Positions 1-11,700 of a stretch of 64,000 nucleotides of DNA are shown here, piece by piece; within the stretch, counting starts at the first letter, position 1; each line of letters begins with the position of its first letter. A program made the position numbers and the translations under genes. This stretch comes from Flavonifractor sp. An82 (GTDB lineage: Bacteria > Bacillota > Clostridia > Oscillospirales > Oscillospiraceae). A model generated the notes under the pieces. That model was not told where the DNA came from. It worked only from the letters and a program-made list of their open reading frames with translations, and searched no databases. Location: the NCBI RefSeq assembly GCF_002159265.1, contig NZ_NFHG01000010.1, forward strand, positions 1-64,000, in the 5' to 3' direction.

Positions 1-3000
1 AGCGCTGTCGGCGGTGTTGCGGAACCACTGGTAGGACAGGGTGCCCTTGGTGACGGTGGCTGCCACAGTGAGGGCCGCCGCGGTGTCGCCCTGGGTGTAG
101 CTGGCGCCCGTGGGCTGGGTGCTGATGGTGGGTACCTGGGCGTTGGTTTTGGTAGAGAAGGACGCGGTGACGTTCAGATTTTCTGTCAGGCTGCCAATGA
201 CATACGTTCCGTCGCTGCTGACAGAGACGATGCTGCCATTCACAACCAGCTTATTCAGGTAATAGCCCTCCGCCGGCGTGACCTGGATGGTGACGCCGGA
301 GCCGTAGTCCACGGCGTCGCCGCTCTGAATCGCAGTATTCGCCACACCATTTACGGTGCCCGTAACGGTGATTGTGCCGTTTGTACAGGGGGTAATGGTG
401 ACAACAGGTGTGATTTCGCCGGCGCCGAGGGCCGCGAAGGCGGTATAGCCGCCATCATCGGTAATGGCCATGCGGGCCTTGACCACGGCGCTGCCGCCGC
501 TGGAGAGGGAGACGTGTCCGAAGTCATCCACCTCGCAGGTTCCGATGGCGGGAATGACGCTCCACTCCACCAGGTCGCTGCCGCTCAGGTCGAGGGTGGA
601 GCCATTGCTCAGCACGGCCTTCACGGAGAGGGTGGAGCCGTCGTTGCCCACAGTCAGGGCTTCTGTCTCAGACACTTCCCTGCTGCCGGAATAGATGGCC
701 AGGCGGGTCATCTGGCCCAGGGCCGGGTTGACCACCTGGATGGTGCGGGTAGTCTCATTCCCCACCGCATCGGTGGCGGTGAGGGTGAGGGTGTGGCTGA
801 CGGCGGAGGCGTCCAAGGCCAGAGGCTGGGAGAAGGAACCGTCCGCAACGGTGATGGATTCAGCCTTGCCGTCCACCAACAGGCTCAGGGTGCCGTCGGT
901 CCAGCCGGTGAGGGTAACGGAGCCGTCGCTGCCGAAGAAGGAACCGCTGATGGGGGAAGATACCAGTAGGGCCGGGGGCGTGGTGTCCACCGAGAAGCTC
1001 TTGGTGTACAGGAAGGCATCCCCTTGGCTGTTGGTGCCCTGGAACCGGATGGTGTGGGAGCCCTCGGTCAGTTCTGTCAGCTCCATCTGGATGGTGCTCT
1101 GGCTTTCAACCTTCCGCTCCGCGCCGCCGTCCAGGGACCAGACGCCGCTGACGGCCTGGCGCTTTGTTTCCGTCAGGGTGACGGTGAGGGCATTGGTCCG
1201 GTAGGTAAGTGTGGAGAAGGTCTCCTCCCCGGCCTTGGTACTCACAGTGGTGCCTTCGACGTCGGCATTCCAGGAGAAAGCGGGCGGGTTGGGGGCGGAA
1301 ACTTGGACGGAAGCGGTGGCTTCCTCCGAGTAGAGGGTAACGCCATTTACTGTCCTGTAGGCAGATACGCCCATGGTGTAGGTCTTGCCCGCCTCCAGGC
1401 CCACGGTGACGGTATTGCCGGTGGGGATGAGGTTGCCGTCGTCATCCAAGACAAGCTGTTCGTTGTCATCGGTCTTGTATTCCGGCACGGTGGCCTGGCC
1501 GCCGGCGGTGTAGGTATTGCCGGTGCTGGATTTTTCCAGCATCAGGCCGCTGACGCCGGAGACCAGATTTTTGCCTTCATAGAAGTTCACCCGGTAGCCG
1601 TCAATCTCCTCACCGGTGGCGGTAAAGGACACCTTGTAGTCCCCGGCGGACTTCACGTCGCTCACCGTGGGCGCGCCGGGTTGGTTGGGATTGTTATACG
1701 TCCAGCTGGTTTCCGCGGTGGAGGTCACAGTCGCATCCCCATCCACGGCAATGGCCCGCAGGGTGTACTGGCCGGAAGGCAGGGCGGCGGTGTCCATGGG
1801 GATGGTGACACTGGTGCGGTTAAAGAGTTTATCCTCAGAACTGGTCACATGGCCCACCATGCGGGAGTTGTCGGGATTCTCCTCGTCCACCGCCAGCAGG
1901 GTGATCTGGGAGAACTGCTCCAGGCCGGTGCCGGTGACGGTGGCGCTGCCGTCCGTCACACTGACGCTGTCGATGCCCGGCAGGGGCGCCACCCGGTAGA
2001 GAGCCAGGCTGGCGGGCTTGCCGGTGGTGATGGAGTAGGTACCGGCCCGGTTGGGCTGGAAGGTCACGGTCATGTTGGCCTGATGGGCCGTGGAATCATA
2101 GGTCACCTTGGCGTTGGCGTTTTCGGTGGCGCTGGCGTTGGTCACATCCTGGACAAAAGTCAGGGTATAATTGTCGATGGTGATAGCCTCGGCCTCCTCC
2201 CGGGCCTGTTCCAGGCTGGCGCTGTCCCAGGTGAGGGTCAGGGCGGCGGGAGAGGTGTGGCCGGAAGCCAGGACCAGCTCGTGCCGGGTACCCTCAACGT
2301 TGCTTTTCAGGCTGTCCCCGTCGGCCCGCGTGGTGGGAATGGTGCTGGCCACCAGGCCCAGCTGGGACTGGGCGGCCAGGGTGGCGTTGGTGCCCACCAC
2401 GGCGTAAAGGGTCCTGCCGGTGTCGGGAGCGGTGTATACGGGTACGGTGGCCAGACCCAGCAGGTCGGGGTGGTTGGGTGTGGCGGCGTCGCCGCTCCAG
2501 CTGACCTCGCCGCTGCCCCAGTAGTAGGTGATGCCCACCTGGATGCCCAGGGCCTCGGCGGCGCCCCAGATCTTTTCCGCGTTGACGCCCATGCCCACGT
2601 TGGCCAGGGTGAGACCGCCGATGAGAGGCAGGGTGCCGGGCAGGCTCAGGGAGGCCCGGATGAAGAACTCGAAAATGCCGCTCTCATCCAGCACCAGATA
2701 GCCGCCGCCCTGAAGGACGCCCGCGATGTTCATATCCACCGAGGACAGGAAGAAAAACTCGGGGTACCAGTCAAACTCCAGGCTGGCGCTGTCCAGCACG
2801 GCCACGGAGTTGGCCAGCACGCCGTTGCTCAGCTCCGCGCTGATGCCCTGGAGGCTCAGGGCCAGCGTGGCCCGGGCCGAGATGATCTGGAGGATGGAGA
2901 ACTGCGCCTCCAGAATGAGCTGGAGGGGCGGAACGGACTCGGTGAGGAAAATGGTATCGTACAGGTTGTTGATGCCGCCGCCGGCGCCCTGGAGCCAGAT

Positions 3001-5763
3001 CACGCCGAAACCGTCCAGGTTGATGCCGGGGACGAAGCCGCCCACGAAGAAGTGGAGGGTATCGGGGTAGGGGATGCCGTCCTTGCTCTGGACGGCCAGC
3101 TCCGCCTCCATGGCGAAGGTGGCGAAGGAGGCTGCGCCGGACACGTCCACCGCCCAGTCGCCCACGGTCCTGACGGTGAGCACGCCCTCGATGCCGGGCA
3201 TGCCTTCAAAGTAGCTGGGCAGGCCCAGGGCCACGGAGAAGTTGACGCCCTGGTATTTGCCGCCGCCGAACAGGATGTCGTCCACCTGGATGGTGGCCGA
3301 GCGGCTGTCGCCGTCGCCCGCCTCGGCGCCGTCCCCCATGTCGGTGGAGGTCTCAAAGGGCGGGGCGTTGGTGTTCACTGTGTCGGCGTTGTGGGGGTAC
3401 TGTTCCTCCAGGGCACGCAGGTTTTCCGGCGTGTCCTCGCCGCTGCGGATGAGGTCCTCCTTGGCCTGATCCAGGGCGGAGGGGGTGTCGTCGGCCTGCT
3501 TGGCAGCGGGAATCAGGAAGGACAGGTCCAGGCCGCCGCCGAAGCCGATGACGCCGCCTACGTCCTCCATATAGCCCAGCTCGCCGTACTTGAACTCGAA
3601 GAGCAGGCCCAGCAGGCTCTGGGCGGCCTGGCCCACGCTGGGCCACAGGAGGGTGATGTTGCCGTCCTCGTCCCGGTCGCCGCTGGCCCCATAGGTGGTG
3701 AGGGAATACTCCTCCCCGTCCTCGATGGCGGTGAGGCAGCACCGGCCGGTCCACACCGAGGTGCCCACCCCGGAGACGGTGAGGGAGGCGTCGAAGTCCA
3801 CGGTGATCTCGTCATTGGCGTCGGTGATGGTCACCTGGCCCTCCCGGATGTCCAGGCAGTTGTTCAGGGTCATCACATTGTCTTCCTTGCCCAGAGAGAC
3901 GCCGGTGAGCACGGTGGTTCCGTTCTTTTCCTCCTTGGTGAAGGAGCCGCGGAACTCCAGCAGGACGGCGCCGTCAAGCCCCATGCCTGCCGCTTCATAG
4001 CGCTCCTCCGTGGCGTAGGTGTGGATGGAGTAGTTGTTAGAGCCATCATTTTCCACCGTCACCACGCCGTAGCCGTCGTTGCGGTACTCCGGGTCGTCGG
4101 TGACCTGGAAGCGCAGGGCGGGCGCGGTGATATCAGCCGTGGAGGTGTCGGTATAGTCGATGGTCAGCTGATATTCCCCGATGGCCAGCGCGTCGGTGAT
4201 CACCACGTCGGCGGTATTGTCTTCCGTGTTCAGGATGAACTGGTTGGCGGGGATGGTCAGGCTGTCCTGGCCGTTGATCTTCCCGCCGTCGGTGCGGGAG
4301 AGGCGGAGGGAGTAGGCGCTCTGGTTGGACAGCATGCTGAAATTCCTGCCCGTCAGGTAGAGATGACGGGTGCCGGTGATGTAAATGAGGTCGGGGGAGG
4401 AGCTGGTGAAGCCTACCTGCGGCACATCCCCGCCGGTGCCGGGGCAGAGGAGCCAAACCGTCTGAGCGCACAGCAGGTTCTGGGCCTGGAGCGCGCCGTC
4501 GCTCCCCATTTCATAGGCCTGGAAGGTGAGTTTGCGGTAGGCCGCGTCCTCCCCGGGTACGGCGTGGAATTTGAACTTCAGGCTCTGGGACCCGTCTGCC
4601 TGCACGTTGGTCAGGTCGATATAGTAGGGGTCCAGATAGCTGGCGGTTTCCTGAAGGTCGTCGTTCTTGTCGTAGGGGGTGATGTTCTCCCCGGGGTAGA
4701 CCACCACCCGCACGTTGTCCAGGGTCTGGCCGGAGATGTTGGTCATGGAGGCGGTGACGGTAAAGTCGCCGTTTCCGGTGTAGCCGGTCCGGTCGCCGTT
4801 CATCTCCAGAGCCTGGGGCAGGTCGGTGAAGTTGAGGGTGAGCCGGTCCCCCTCGGCTGCTGCGGCGTTGGAGAACACGCCGTAGTAGCCGGCCGCGGTG
4901 GCGCTGCCGCCCTGTCCCACGCTGCCCAGGTCATAATACAGGGCAAAGGCGCTGTCGGCGGTCAGGTAGTCCCGGTTGTAGGGGGTGGTGAAATACAGGC
5001 TTTCGTCGGGCGTATAGTCAAAAACGGTGGCCGCCAGATTGTTCCAGTGGGCAAAGGTCACCTGTTCCGGCGTGCTGGCGGCGTCGCCCACGGAGCCGTT
5101 GAGGAAGTAGGCGAATACGCTGGGATTCTGGGGATCGTCATAGGCGAAGAAGCTGTTCTGGTAGCCGGAAATGCTCCGTTCGCTTTCCACCGTCAGGTAG
5201 CCGCCGCCGGACTGGGCCACCTCGTAGACGCCGTAATCCTGGGTGCCCAGGGCGGTGTCCATGAGCAGGCGCAGCCGGATGTCGGCCGCTTCGCCGCTGT
5301 TCTCGGCGGTGTAGCTCAGGTAGGCCATACCGTGCTGGGTGGCGCCGGGGTTGGCCAGGCGGAGGGTCTGGGTGACGGTGATGCCGTCCACCGACCACAC
5401 CGCCCGGATCTCCTCCGATGTGGCGGTCACCGCCACATCGGAGGAACCGGCATACTTGCCGCCGAACACATAGTCCTTGGCCTCGCCGTTCCGGGTGACC
5501 CGGAGGGAGGCAAAGGAGGTGTCGTCATCCCCCAGGGGAAACAGCAGGTTCTTGTTGTTGTCATCCTTCCGGATGGCGTCGCCCTCCAGCGTGCGGATGG
5601 AGAAGCCGCCGCTGCGTTTGTCCACCAGCACCTGCAGGTTCTCGTTGGACAGGGTATATACATTCCCCAGCTCCGCCGCCAGGACGGAGATGGGCAGCAG
5701 TCCCGTGATCAGGCACAGGGCCAGCACCCAGGCCAGGAGGCGGGATAGGGTTCGCTTTTTCAT
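1..5763 (-). CDS. Giant secreted Ig-like repeat surface protein (C-terminus outside window)
   Basis: The reading frame is open from an ATG at 5763 to the window edge, giving at least 1,921 residues with no stop. An AGGAG lies 7 nt before this ATG; the in-frame ATG at 5769 sits too close to it. Residues 1-30 form a classical signal peptide (MKKR basic start, hydrophobic LLAWVLALCLITGLL, then VLAAE). Residues of about 35-700 are beta-rich and unrecognised. From about 740 to 1080 there is a Gly-rich region (VIGFGGGLDLSF to GITYYWGSGEVSW) that may be a distinct domain. The C-terminal part holds Ig-like modules: a DTTPPALLV module near 1590, a BIG_2-like stretch near 1685-1765, an InlB-like repeat near 1820 (VTPAEGYYLNKLVVNG), and an Ig domain ending SYQWFRNTADSA at the edge. 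It is the last visible gene of the operon with the 2,393-residue protein and the pseudo-receiver, 22 bp after the former. An adhesin or cell-envelope role is inference; no catalytic motif is visible. Confidence 0.85.
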   Translation of the reverse strand, partial: MKKRTLSRLLAWVLALCLITGLLPISVLAAELGNVYTLSNENLQVLVDKRSGGFSIRTLEGDAIRKDDNNKNLLFPLGDDDTSFASLRVTRNGEAKDYVFGGKYAGSSDVAVTATSEEIRAVWSVDGITVTQTLRLANPGATQHGMAYLSYTAENSGEAADIRLRLLMDTALGTQDYGVYEVAQSGGGYLTVESERSISGYQNSFFAYDDPQNPSVFAYFLNGSVGDAASTPEQVTFAHWNNLAATVFDYTPDESLYFTTPYNRDYLTADSAFALYYDLGSVGQGGSATAAGYYGVFSNAAAAEGDRLTLNFTDLPQALEMNGDRTGYTGNGDFTVTASMTNISGQTLDNVRVVVYPGENITPYDKNDDLQETASYLDPYYIDLTNVQADGSQSLKFKFHAVPGEDAAYRKLTFQAYEMGSDGALQAQNLLCAQTVWLLCPGTGGDVPQVGFTSSSPDLIYITGTRHLYLTGRNFSMLSNQSAYSLRLSRTDGGKINGQDSLTIPANQFILNTEDNTADVVITDALAIGEYQLTIDYTDTSTADITAPALRFQVTDDPEYRNDGYGVVTVENDGSNNYSIHTYATEERYEAAGMGLDGAVLLEFRGSFTKEEKNGTTVLTGVSLGKEDNVMTLNNCLDIREGQVTITDANDEITVDFDASLTVSGVGTSVWTGRCCLTAIEDGEEYSLTTYGASGDRDEDGNITLLWPSVGQAAQSLLGLLFEFKYGELGYMEDVGGVIGFGGGLDLSFLIPAAKQADDTPSALDQAKEDLIRSGEDTPENLRALEEQYPHNADTVNTNAPPFETSTDMGDGAEAGDGDSRSATIQVDDILFGGGKYQGVNFSVALGLPSYFEGMPGIEGVLTVRTVGDWAVDVSGAASFATFAMEAELAVQSKDGIPYPDTLHFFVGGFVPGINLDGFGVIWLQGAGGGINNLYDTIFLTESVPPLQLILEAQFSILQIISARATLALSLQGISAELSNGVLANSVAVLDSASLEFDWYPEFFFLSSVDMNIAGVLQGGGYLVLDESGIFEFFIRASLSLPGTLPLIGGLTLANVGMGVNAEKIWGAAEALGIQVGITYYWGSGEVSWSGDAATPNHPDLLGLATVPVYTAPDTGRTLYAVVGTNATLAAQSQLGLVASTIPTTRADGDSLKSNVEGTRHELVLASGHTSPAALTLTWDSASLEQAREEAEAITIDNYTLTFVQDVTNASATENANAKVTYDSTAHQANMTVTFQPNRAGTYSITTGKPASLALYRVAPLPGIDSVSVTDGSATVTGTGLEQFSQITLLAVDEENPDNSRMVGHVTSSEDKLFNRTSVTIPMDTAALPSGQYTLRAIAVDGDATVTSTAETSWTYNNPNQPGAPTVSDVKSAGDYKVSFTATGEEIDGYRVNFYEGKNLVSGVSGLMLEKSSTGNTYTAGGQATVPEYKTDDNEQLVLDDDGNLIPTGNTVTVGLEAGKTYTMGVSAYRTVNGVTLYSEEATASVQVSAPNPPAFSWNADVEGTTVSTKAGEETFSTLTYRTNALTVTLTETKRQAVSGVWSLDGGAERKVESQSTIQMELTELTEGSHTIRFQGTNSQGDAFLYTKSFSVDTTPPALLVSSPISGSFFGSDGSVTLTGWTDGTLSLLVDGKAESITVADGSFSQPLALDASAVSHTLTLTATDAVGNETTRTIQVVNPALGQMTRLAIYSGSREVSETEALTVGNDGSTLSVKAVLSNGSTLDLSGSDLVEWSVIPAIGTCEVDDFGHVSLSSGGSAVVKARMAITDDGGYTAFAALGAGEITPVVTITPCTNGTITVTGTVNGVANTAIQSGDAVDYGSGVTIQVTPAEGYYLNKLVVNGSIVSVSSDGTYVIGSLTENLNVTASFSTKTNAQVPTISTQPTGASYTQGDTAAALTVAATVTKGTLSYQWFRNTADSA

Positions 5764-5785
5764 GTTCATGCTCCTTTCCGGACGC

Positions 5786-8700
5786 TCAGCCCTTGACATA
5801 GAGATAGAAGACATACTCTGTCCGGTCCTGGGCGCGGAGGTAGAGGGTGTGGAAGCCGCTGGCGGTGAGGGCGGTCTCCAGAGGTTCGGTGTAGCTGGCA
5901 TTGGACAGCAGCACCTGGGAACCCAGTTTCATCTGGGCAATGGTCTTGTAGCCCTGCTTCAGGCTGAGGTACACCGGCGCATCGGCGCCCTCCAGGGTGA
6001 TTTCCGCCGTCCCCTTCTCCAGGGTAAGGGTGCTTCCGGGCTGCACCGTCTGGCCGTTCACCCTGAGGGTGAGGATGCTCTGGGCGGTGAGTACCAGGGT
6101 GCGGGTGACGGAGGAGCTGTTCCCGGCGGAGTCCTCTGCGGTGTAGGTAATGATGTAGCTGCCCGCCGCGTCCCAGGTCACGCCGGAGGTGTCCACGGTG
6201 AAGCTGAGGCTGCTGTCCCGGTTGTCGGTGACGGTGACCCCCTCCCGGAGCAGACCCAGGTTCTCCGTACCCACCGGGGCGTACACCGTCTGGCTGGGCA
6301 GGGAGATAATGGGAGCCACGGTGTCGGGCAGTGCCACGGCAAGGTAGGCATACAGGGTGTTTCCGTCTGCGTCTTCCGCTTTCAGAATGGCCAGGCTGCC
6401 GCTCTGGGGTACGGTGAAGGACGTCCAGGTACTCTTGACTACCTGGGTCTCTGCCCCGCCGAAGCTCACCGTCACATTCCGGGTGGACTTGAGATAGAAG
6501 GTGCTTCCGGATGTCAGCTGGCCCAGCTCTGCCGGATCGGTGACGGCGTCGCTGTCGCTTCCGGTTTTGGAGAAGGACAGGGCCAGCTTGTCGTCCAGGT
6601 TGGTGACCGCGATTTGGATGGTGGTCACGTTGCCTGCCTGGTCGGTGAAGGTCAGGCTGCTCGTTCCATTCTGATAAATGGTACAGGTGTGCTGGGTGTC
6701 AAACCGGGTAGTGGAGTTGGCGCAGGCCGCCTGCTCGCTGGCAGTTTCCTCATTGGTGGTGAAGGTGAGGCGCACCGAGCGCTGGCCGCTGCCGTCCACC
6801 GTATACACGCCGTTCACAGGGCTTACGGAGTCGTTGGCCGTCACGGTGACGGTGGGGGCGTCCATGTCCAGACAGGTGACCGCATACAGCAGGCCGCTGG
6901 AGCCGTATGTGTATTCAAATGTCTGCCCGTTCTGGGCAACCGCACGCAGCCGCACGGAGGGGCAGTTGACGGAGTAGGTGACCCGAATCAGGTTGCCGGA
7001 CACGGTTACGTCGACGCCTTCTGTAGGGATGGATTCACCATCCTTTATGATTTCGGCGCTGGCCAGCGGCAGGTTGGCGGTAAAGGTGGCCGTGACGGGG
7101 GTGTTGCTGTACAGAGTTTGCTGGGCCGTTTGCCAGTTGTAGTTGCTCGTATAGGTCTGGCCCCGGCACAGCCAGACGGGTCCGCTCACCAGTTCCAGAG
7201 CCGTGTCGTCGGAGTTGATGGTGCGCACTGTGGCCGTGACGGTCCCGATGTTGCCCGCGGCGTCGGAGAAGCGGAAGGTATAGCTGCCGTTGGCGGTAAA
7301 GGTATAGTAGTACTGGCCGTTGTGTTCACTGCCGCTGGTGTCCAGGGTCAGGCTGCCGGTGTCCAGGACGGTGATGGATTCCCCGCCGGGCACCAGGTAG
7401 GCGTAGACGGGAGCCTTGGTCAGGCTGCCGTCCTCGCTGCCCGCCGCGTATTCCACGGTGGCGGCGGGGGCGTCGCTGTCCACGCCGGGGAAGGTGAGGG
7501 TCAGGGGCGCGGCGGCGTTGCCGGCGGCGTCCACCAGATAGACGTAGACAGGGCCGCTTACCTCCCCGCCGGTCCAGGTGACGGTGGAGGCGGACACGCT
7601 CAGACCGGCGATGGAGTCGCCGGCGTCGGTATAGCCGGGGACGGCACCGGTGCTGCTCTTGACGATCAGGTTCACCGGGGAGTCATCCTGAATGGAGAAG
7701 ACCACCCGCACCCCCTGACCGGAGAGGGACAGCATGGCACCGGCAATGTTGTCCACGGACAGCTCCCCTCCCAGCAGGGAGTCGTAGCTGTTGACCTGCT
7801 GCCAGCTGCCGGACTGCTGGACGTACAGGCCCGCCTGGTAGGTGGGGGCTGTGGTGTCCTCCGGGAGCTGGACGCCGCCCGCCTCATTCACCACGTTCCA
7901 GGGCAGGGTGGCGGTGACGGTTGTGGTGTTGCCCACCTGGTCGGAGATGCTGAAGGTGAAGCTGTCGCCCGCGGACGAACCCACGGGGAACACATGGCTG
8001 GTCTGGCCTACCAGCAGTTCCGAACACTGCAGGGCGGCGGTCACCGGGCCGGTCACACGTTCCGCGCCGCTCTGGGTGTCCAGCAACGCGCCGTCGGGAC
8101 CGTAGAAGGATACGGTGACGGGGTCCACGGTGTTGTCGATGTTGGTGACCTGCACGGTGTAGGTGTTCGTCCCCATGGTGATGGTGACCGTGTCGTTTTC
8201 CCTCAGCTCCAGGGTGACGGTGGGACCGGCGATCTCCCCGTCACCGTGCTTGCCGGAGGTGACGCTGGTGAGGGTGCTGCCGCCGGTGGCGGTGGCGGTG
8301 AGGGTCACCGGCCCACGGGTGGGGGTGGTCTCGGACAGGGACACCGTCAGGTTCTCCCCGAAGGGGGAGGCAGCTATGTCCATGGTGTACAGCGTTCCGA
8401 AGGCATCCTCATACTGGATGGTGGCGGAGTTGGTGTAGATGGGCAGGGAATGCTCCACGGCAAAGGTGCCGGCGGTATCCGCGGGCACCGGGTCCAGCAC
8501 CCGGATGGGCTGGTCGGAGGTAATGGGAATCAGCCCGTTCTTTACCGCGCCCACCGTGATGGTGGGGGCGGAGGTGGTGTTGGAGTAAGCTCCCACGGCC
8601 CATTCCTTGGAGTACTGGCTGACCGCGGCGGCGTTGCCGGCGTTGTCCTGGCAGGCCATGGTGATGGTCACGCTGCCTTCCGAGCCGTAGGGGAACATGC

Positions 8701-11700
8701 CGTTGATGGTAAGCGCAACCGAGGTGTTGTCGGTACCTTCGGCGGTGATTTGGTAAACGCCGTTGTAGTTAGAGCCGTTTCCGCTCCAGATGCTGTTGAG
8801 GGAGAGTTCAGGCAGGGGGACGGTGGTCACCGTCCCATCTCCGTAGGTAAAGGTGAGGACGAAGCTGTCCAAATCAACTCCGCTGTTGTACGCATCGCCC
8901 AGCGGCTCCGCGACGGAGGCGTTCAGGGTGTACCCTCCCTGGGGAGACGCGCTGCTGTCATAATCGCGGTGATAGATCGTGGGCGCCATGATATCCACCG
9001 CCTGCCCCACCAGCAGGTCGCCGGTCCTGGCGATGTTCCAGTTGCTGTCGTACAGCCGGAGATAGAATTCCTCGGCCCAGCTTTCCTTCATTTCCGTCAG
9101 GGACAGCTCAAAACCCAGATTGCTGTCCAGGGTGACGGGGCGCAGCTCCTTGCTGAACTTCGCGTAGGCGGTCCGGCCGTTGAGGAGCAGCTGCTCCTGA
9201 GCATACTCGTCTGCGGTGAGCTGAACGCGGACGCTGCCGTCTTCATGGGGGATGACCTCGGCCGAGATGGAGAAGGTCTGGTTGACTACCAGGACGGTCA
9301 GGGTCTTTTCCGCATAGGTGACGCCGTTGACATGGGGGCTGCGGTAATGCAGGATGTTCTCCCCCTCGTGGAGATAGAGGGTGCGGCTGTCGGGGGAGGC
9401 GGGGATGTCCGCCACCTTCAGCTCCACCTGGCGTTGGGTGTAGTCGCTGAGGTTGTAGGTGGCGGTGACCACCTGGTCCGGGTTGTCCTCGCACCAGACC
9501 TCAATGGGCTGGTAGGTCAGCAGGGTGGGCGCTTTGGGGTAGCACTCGCCGAACTGGAAGGTCAGCGTGCCGCCGGTGGAGCCCGTCATGCCGATGGTGA
9601 GCTGGGCGGTCTCGGCGGTCAGGTCCTCGCTCCGGACAGTCTCGCTGTAATATTTCTGCGTATAGCCGTTGGGGTAGAAGTCTGTCAGGAACGGCCCGTC
9701 GTCCATATAGAGGGTGACCAGGGAATTGTAGGTCAGGTTATCATCCGCGTTGCCCGAGACGTCCCGGACGCTGCCATCCAGGCATACCAGGTGCAGGCGG
9801 GGCACCAGGGACAATTGTTGGCCGTAGAGGGGTACGGTAATGGGGTAGTAGAGATATTTTCCTTCCACTATCTCATCCTTGGTGAAGTAGTACTGGCTCC
9901 CGGGTACCTCAGTACCGGAGGAGGCCGACAGGCATACATAGGAGGCGGTGAAGTCTATGTCGTCTAAGCGGAAGTCGCTGGGCTTGCCGGTTTGTGTGCT
10001 CAGCTCGATGGGGATGCGCAGACCGGTAAGGGTCTGAACGACCCCCGTCTGAGTGACCCCGTTCTTCTCCATCAGGGCGTCAGGCACCTTGTTCCCGTAC
10101 TGATCCTCGGGGGTGCAGAACAGAATCTTGTAGTTGCTGGCGCAGCCTGTCTCCCCTGCGGCCACCTTCATGTCGAACGCTTCCAGCGCCTCGGGCTTGA
10201 CGGTGAAGCTGCTGTCCACGGCGCCCTCCACGGCGGTGTCCCACTCCGACGCGGACATGGTGAAGAGCGCCACGGAAATCGTGCCGTAGGCAGAGGTGGC
10301 GTTCCAGCCGCCGCCAAAATATCCCTGATAGCCGCCGAAGGTGACGGTGCCGCTTTCCTGGTCCACGGCAAGGGTGGCGGAGGTGGCTGAATAGCTGTTG
10401 TAAATCTGGAAGGGCGTTTGGGTTTCGATGATCCCGTCAGACTTCAGCCAATAGATGTTGTAGCGGTTGTCATGGGTCACGTTGTTTTCCAGGCGCATGG
10501 CCAGCACGGAAATCATCTGCTCATCACCCGACGCGCCGCCCCGGGCGGTGGGGCGGTACAGCACCAGGGAGGGGTGGCCGGTAATCACACTGGGGTCGCT
10601 GCCCAGGGTATAGTGGGTGGTGATCTCCCCCAGGGAGTAGGAATAGCTCCGGCTGGCGGTGCTTGTGTTGCCAGCTGCGTCCGCCGCGGTGACCGTCAGG
10701 GTGGCGGTGCCGCTCTCGCCCGTGGCGGTATAGGCGGTGGTGCCGGAATAGGAGGCGGAGGCGTAGCCCTCCCCCAGCATTTCATCCTGGCTGCCGCTGT
10801 CCCACTGGACGGTCACGCTTTTCAGGTGGGAGCCGTCGGACACCGAATAGGGGACCGACAGGGTGTTCTCCCCGCTGAGGGTGAAGGTGTCGGGCAGGGT
10901 GATGACGGGTTCGCTCCAGTCCGCTCGGAGGCTTTGGGAGGTGGAGGCGGAGGCCTGGTTGCCCGCGTAGTCCCGGCAGGTGACGGAGACCTCCACCGAC
11001 GTCTGGCCGTTGGCCGGATCAAAGCGCTGGCTCAGATCGGCGCAGCAGACGTGCAGGTAATAGGTATTGCTGCTGCCGGCGGGCAGGGGGAAGGTGGGCT
11101 GCTGGGCCGACAGGGTCTTGTAGAGCCCGCCGTCGCTCTCCGGCGGGGTGGGACTGTTGGTGATACAGTACGTTACCGCGGCGGCGGTGTCCGCCAGGAT
11201 ATCCAGCGCGACCTCCTGCTCGGGGTCCACACCGGAGCCGTCCGCCTCATCGGTTACGGTGAAGGGGAAGGTGATGGTCTGGGCGGGGCCGTCCGCGGTG
11301 ACGGAGATGTTTTCCGTCAGCAGGGTCACCGTGGGAGCCGTCACATCCAGCCCCAGCTTCTCCACCGGGGTCAGGCTCACGGCGGTGTTCAGAGAATTGC
11401 CCGCCATGTCGCCCAGGGTGCTGCCGTCCGGGGCCTTCAGGGAGACGATGCGGATGGGATTGTCCCCGTCCAGGGTCATCCCGGCGGCGGGCCGGAAGGA
11501 CTGGAAGGTCAGGATGGTGCTGGTGCGCACGTCGTTGACGTTGTCCATGGCGTACGATACGGCGCTGAGGCCCACCTCAATGGGGATTCCGCCACTGTCC
11601 TTCACATTGAGGACGGCCGTGACGCCGCTTTCCTTGTTCAGCTGGGCGTAGCTCTCAGCTGTCCACAGCCCCACTTCTTCATTCAGGGTGAGGGTGAAGG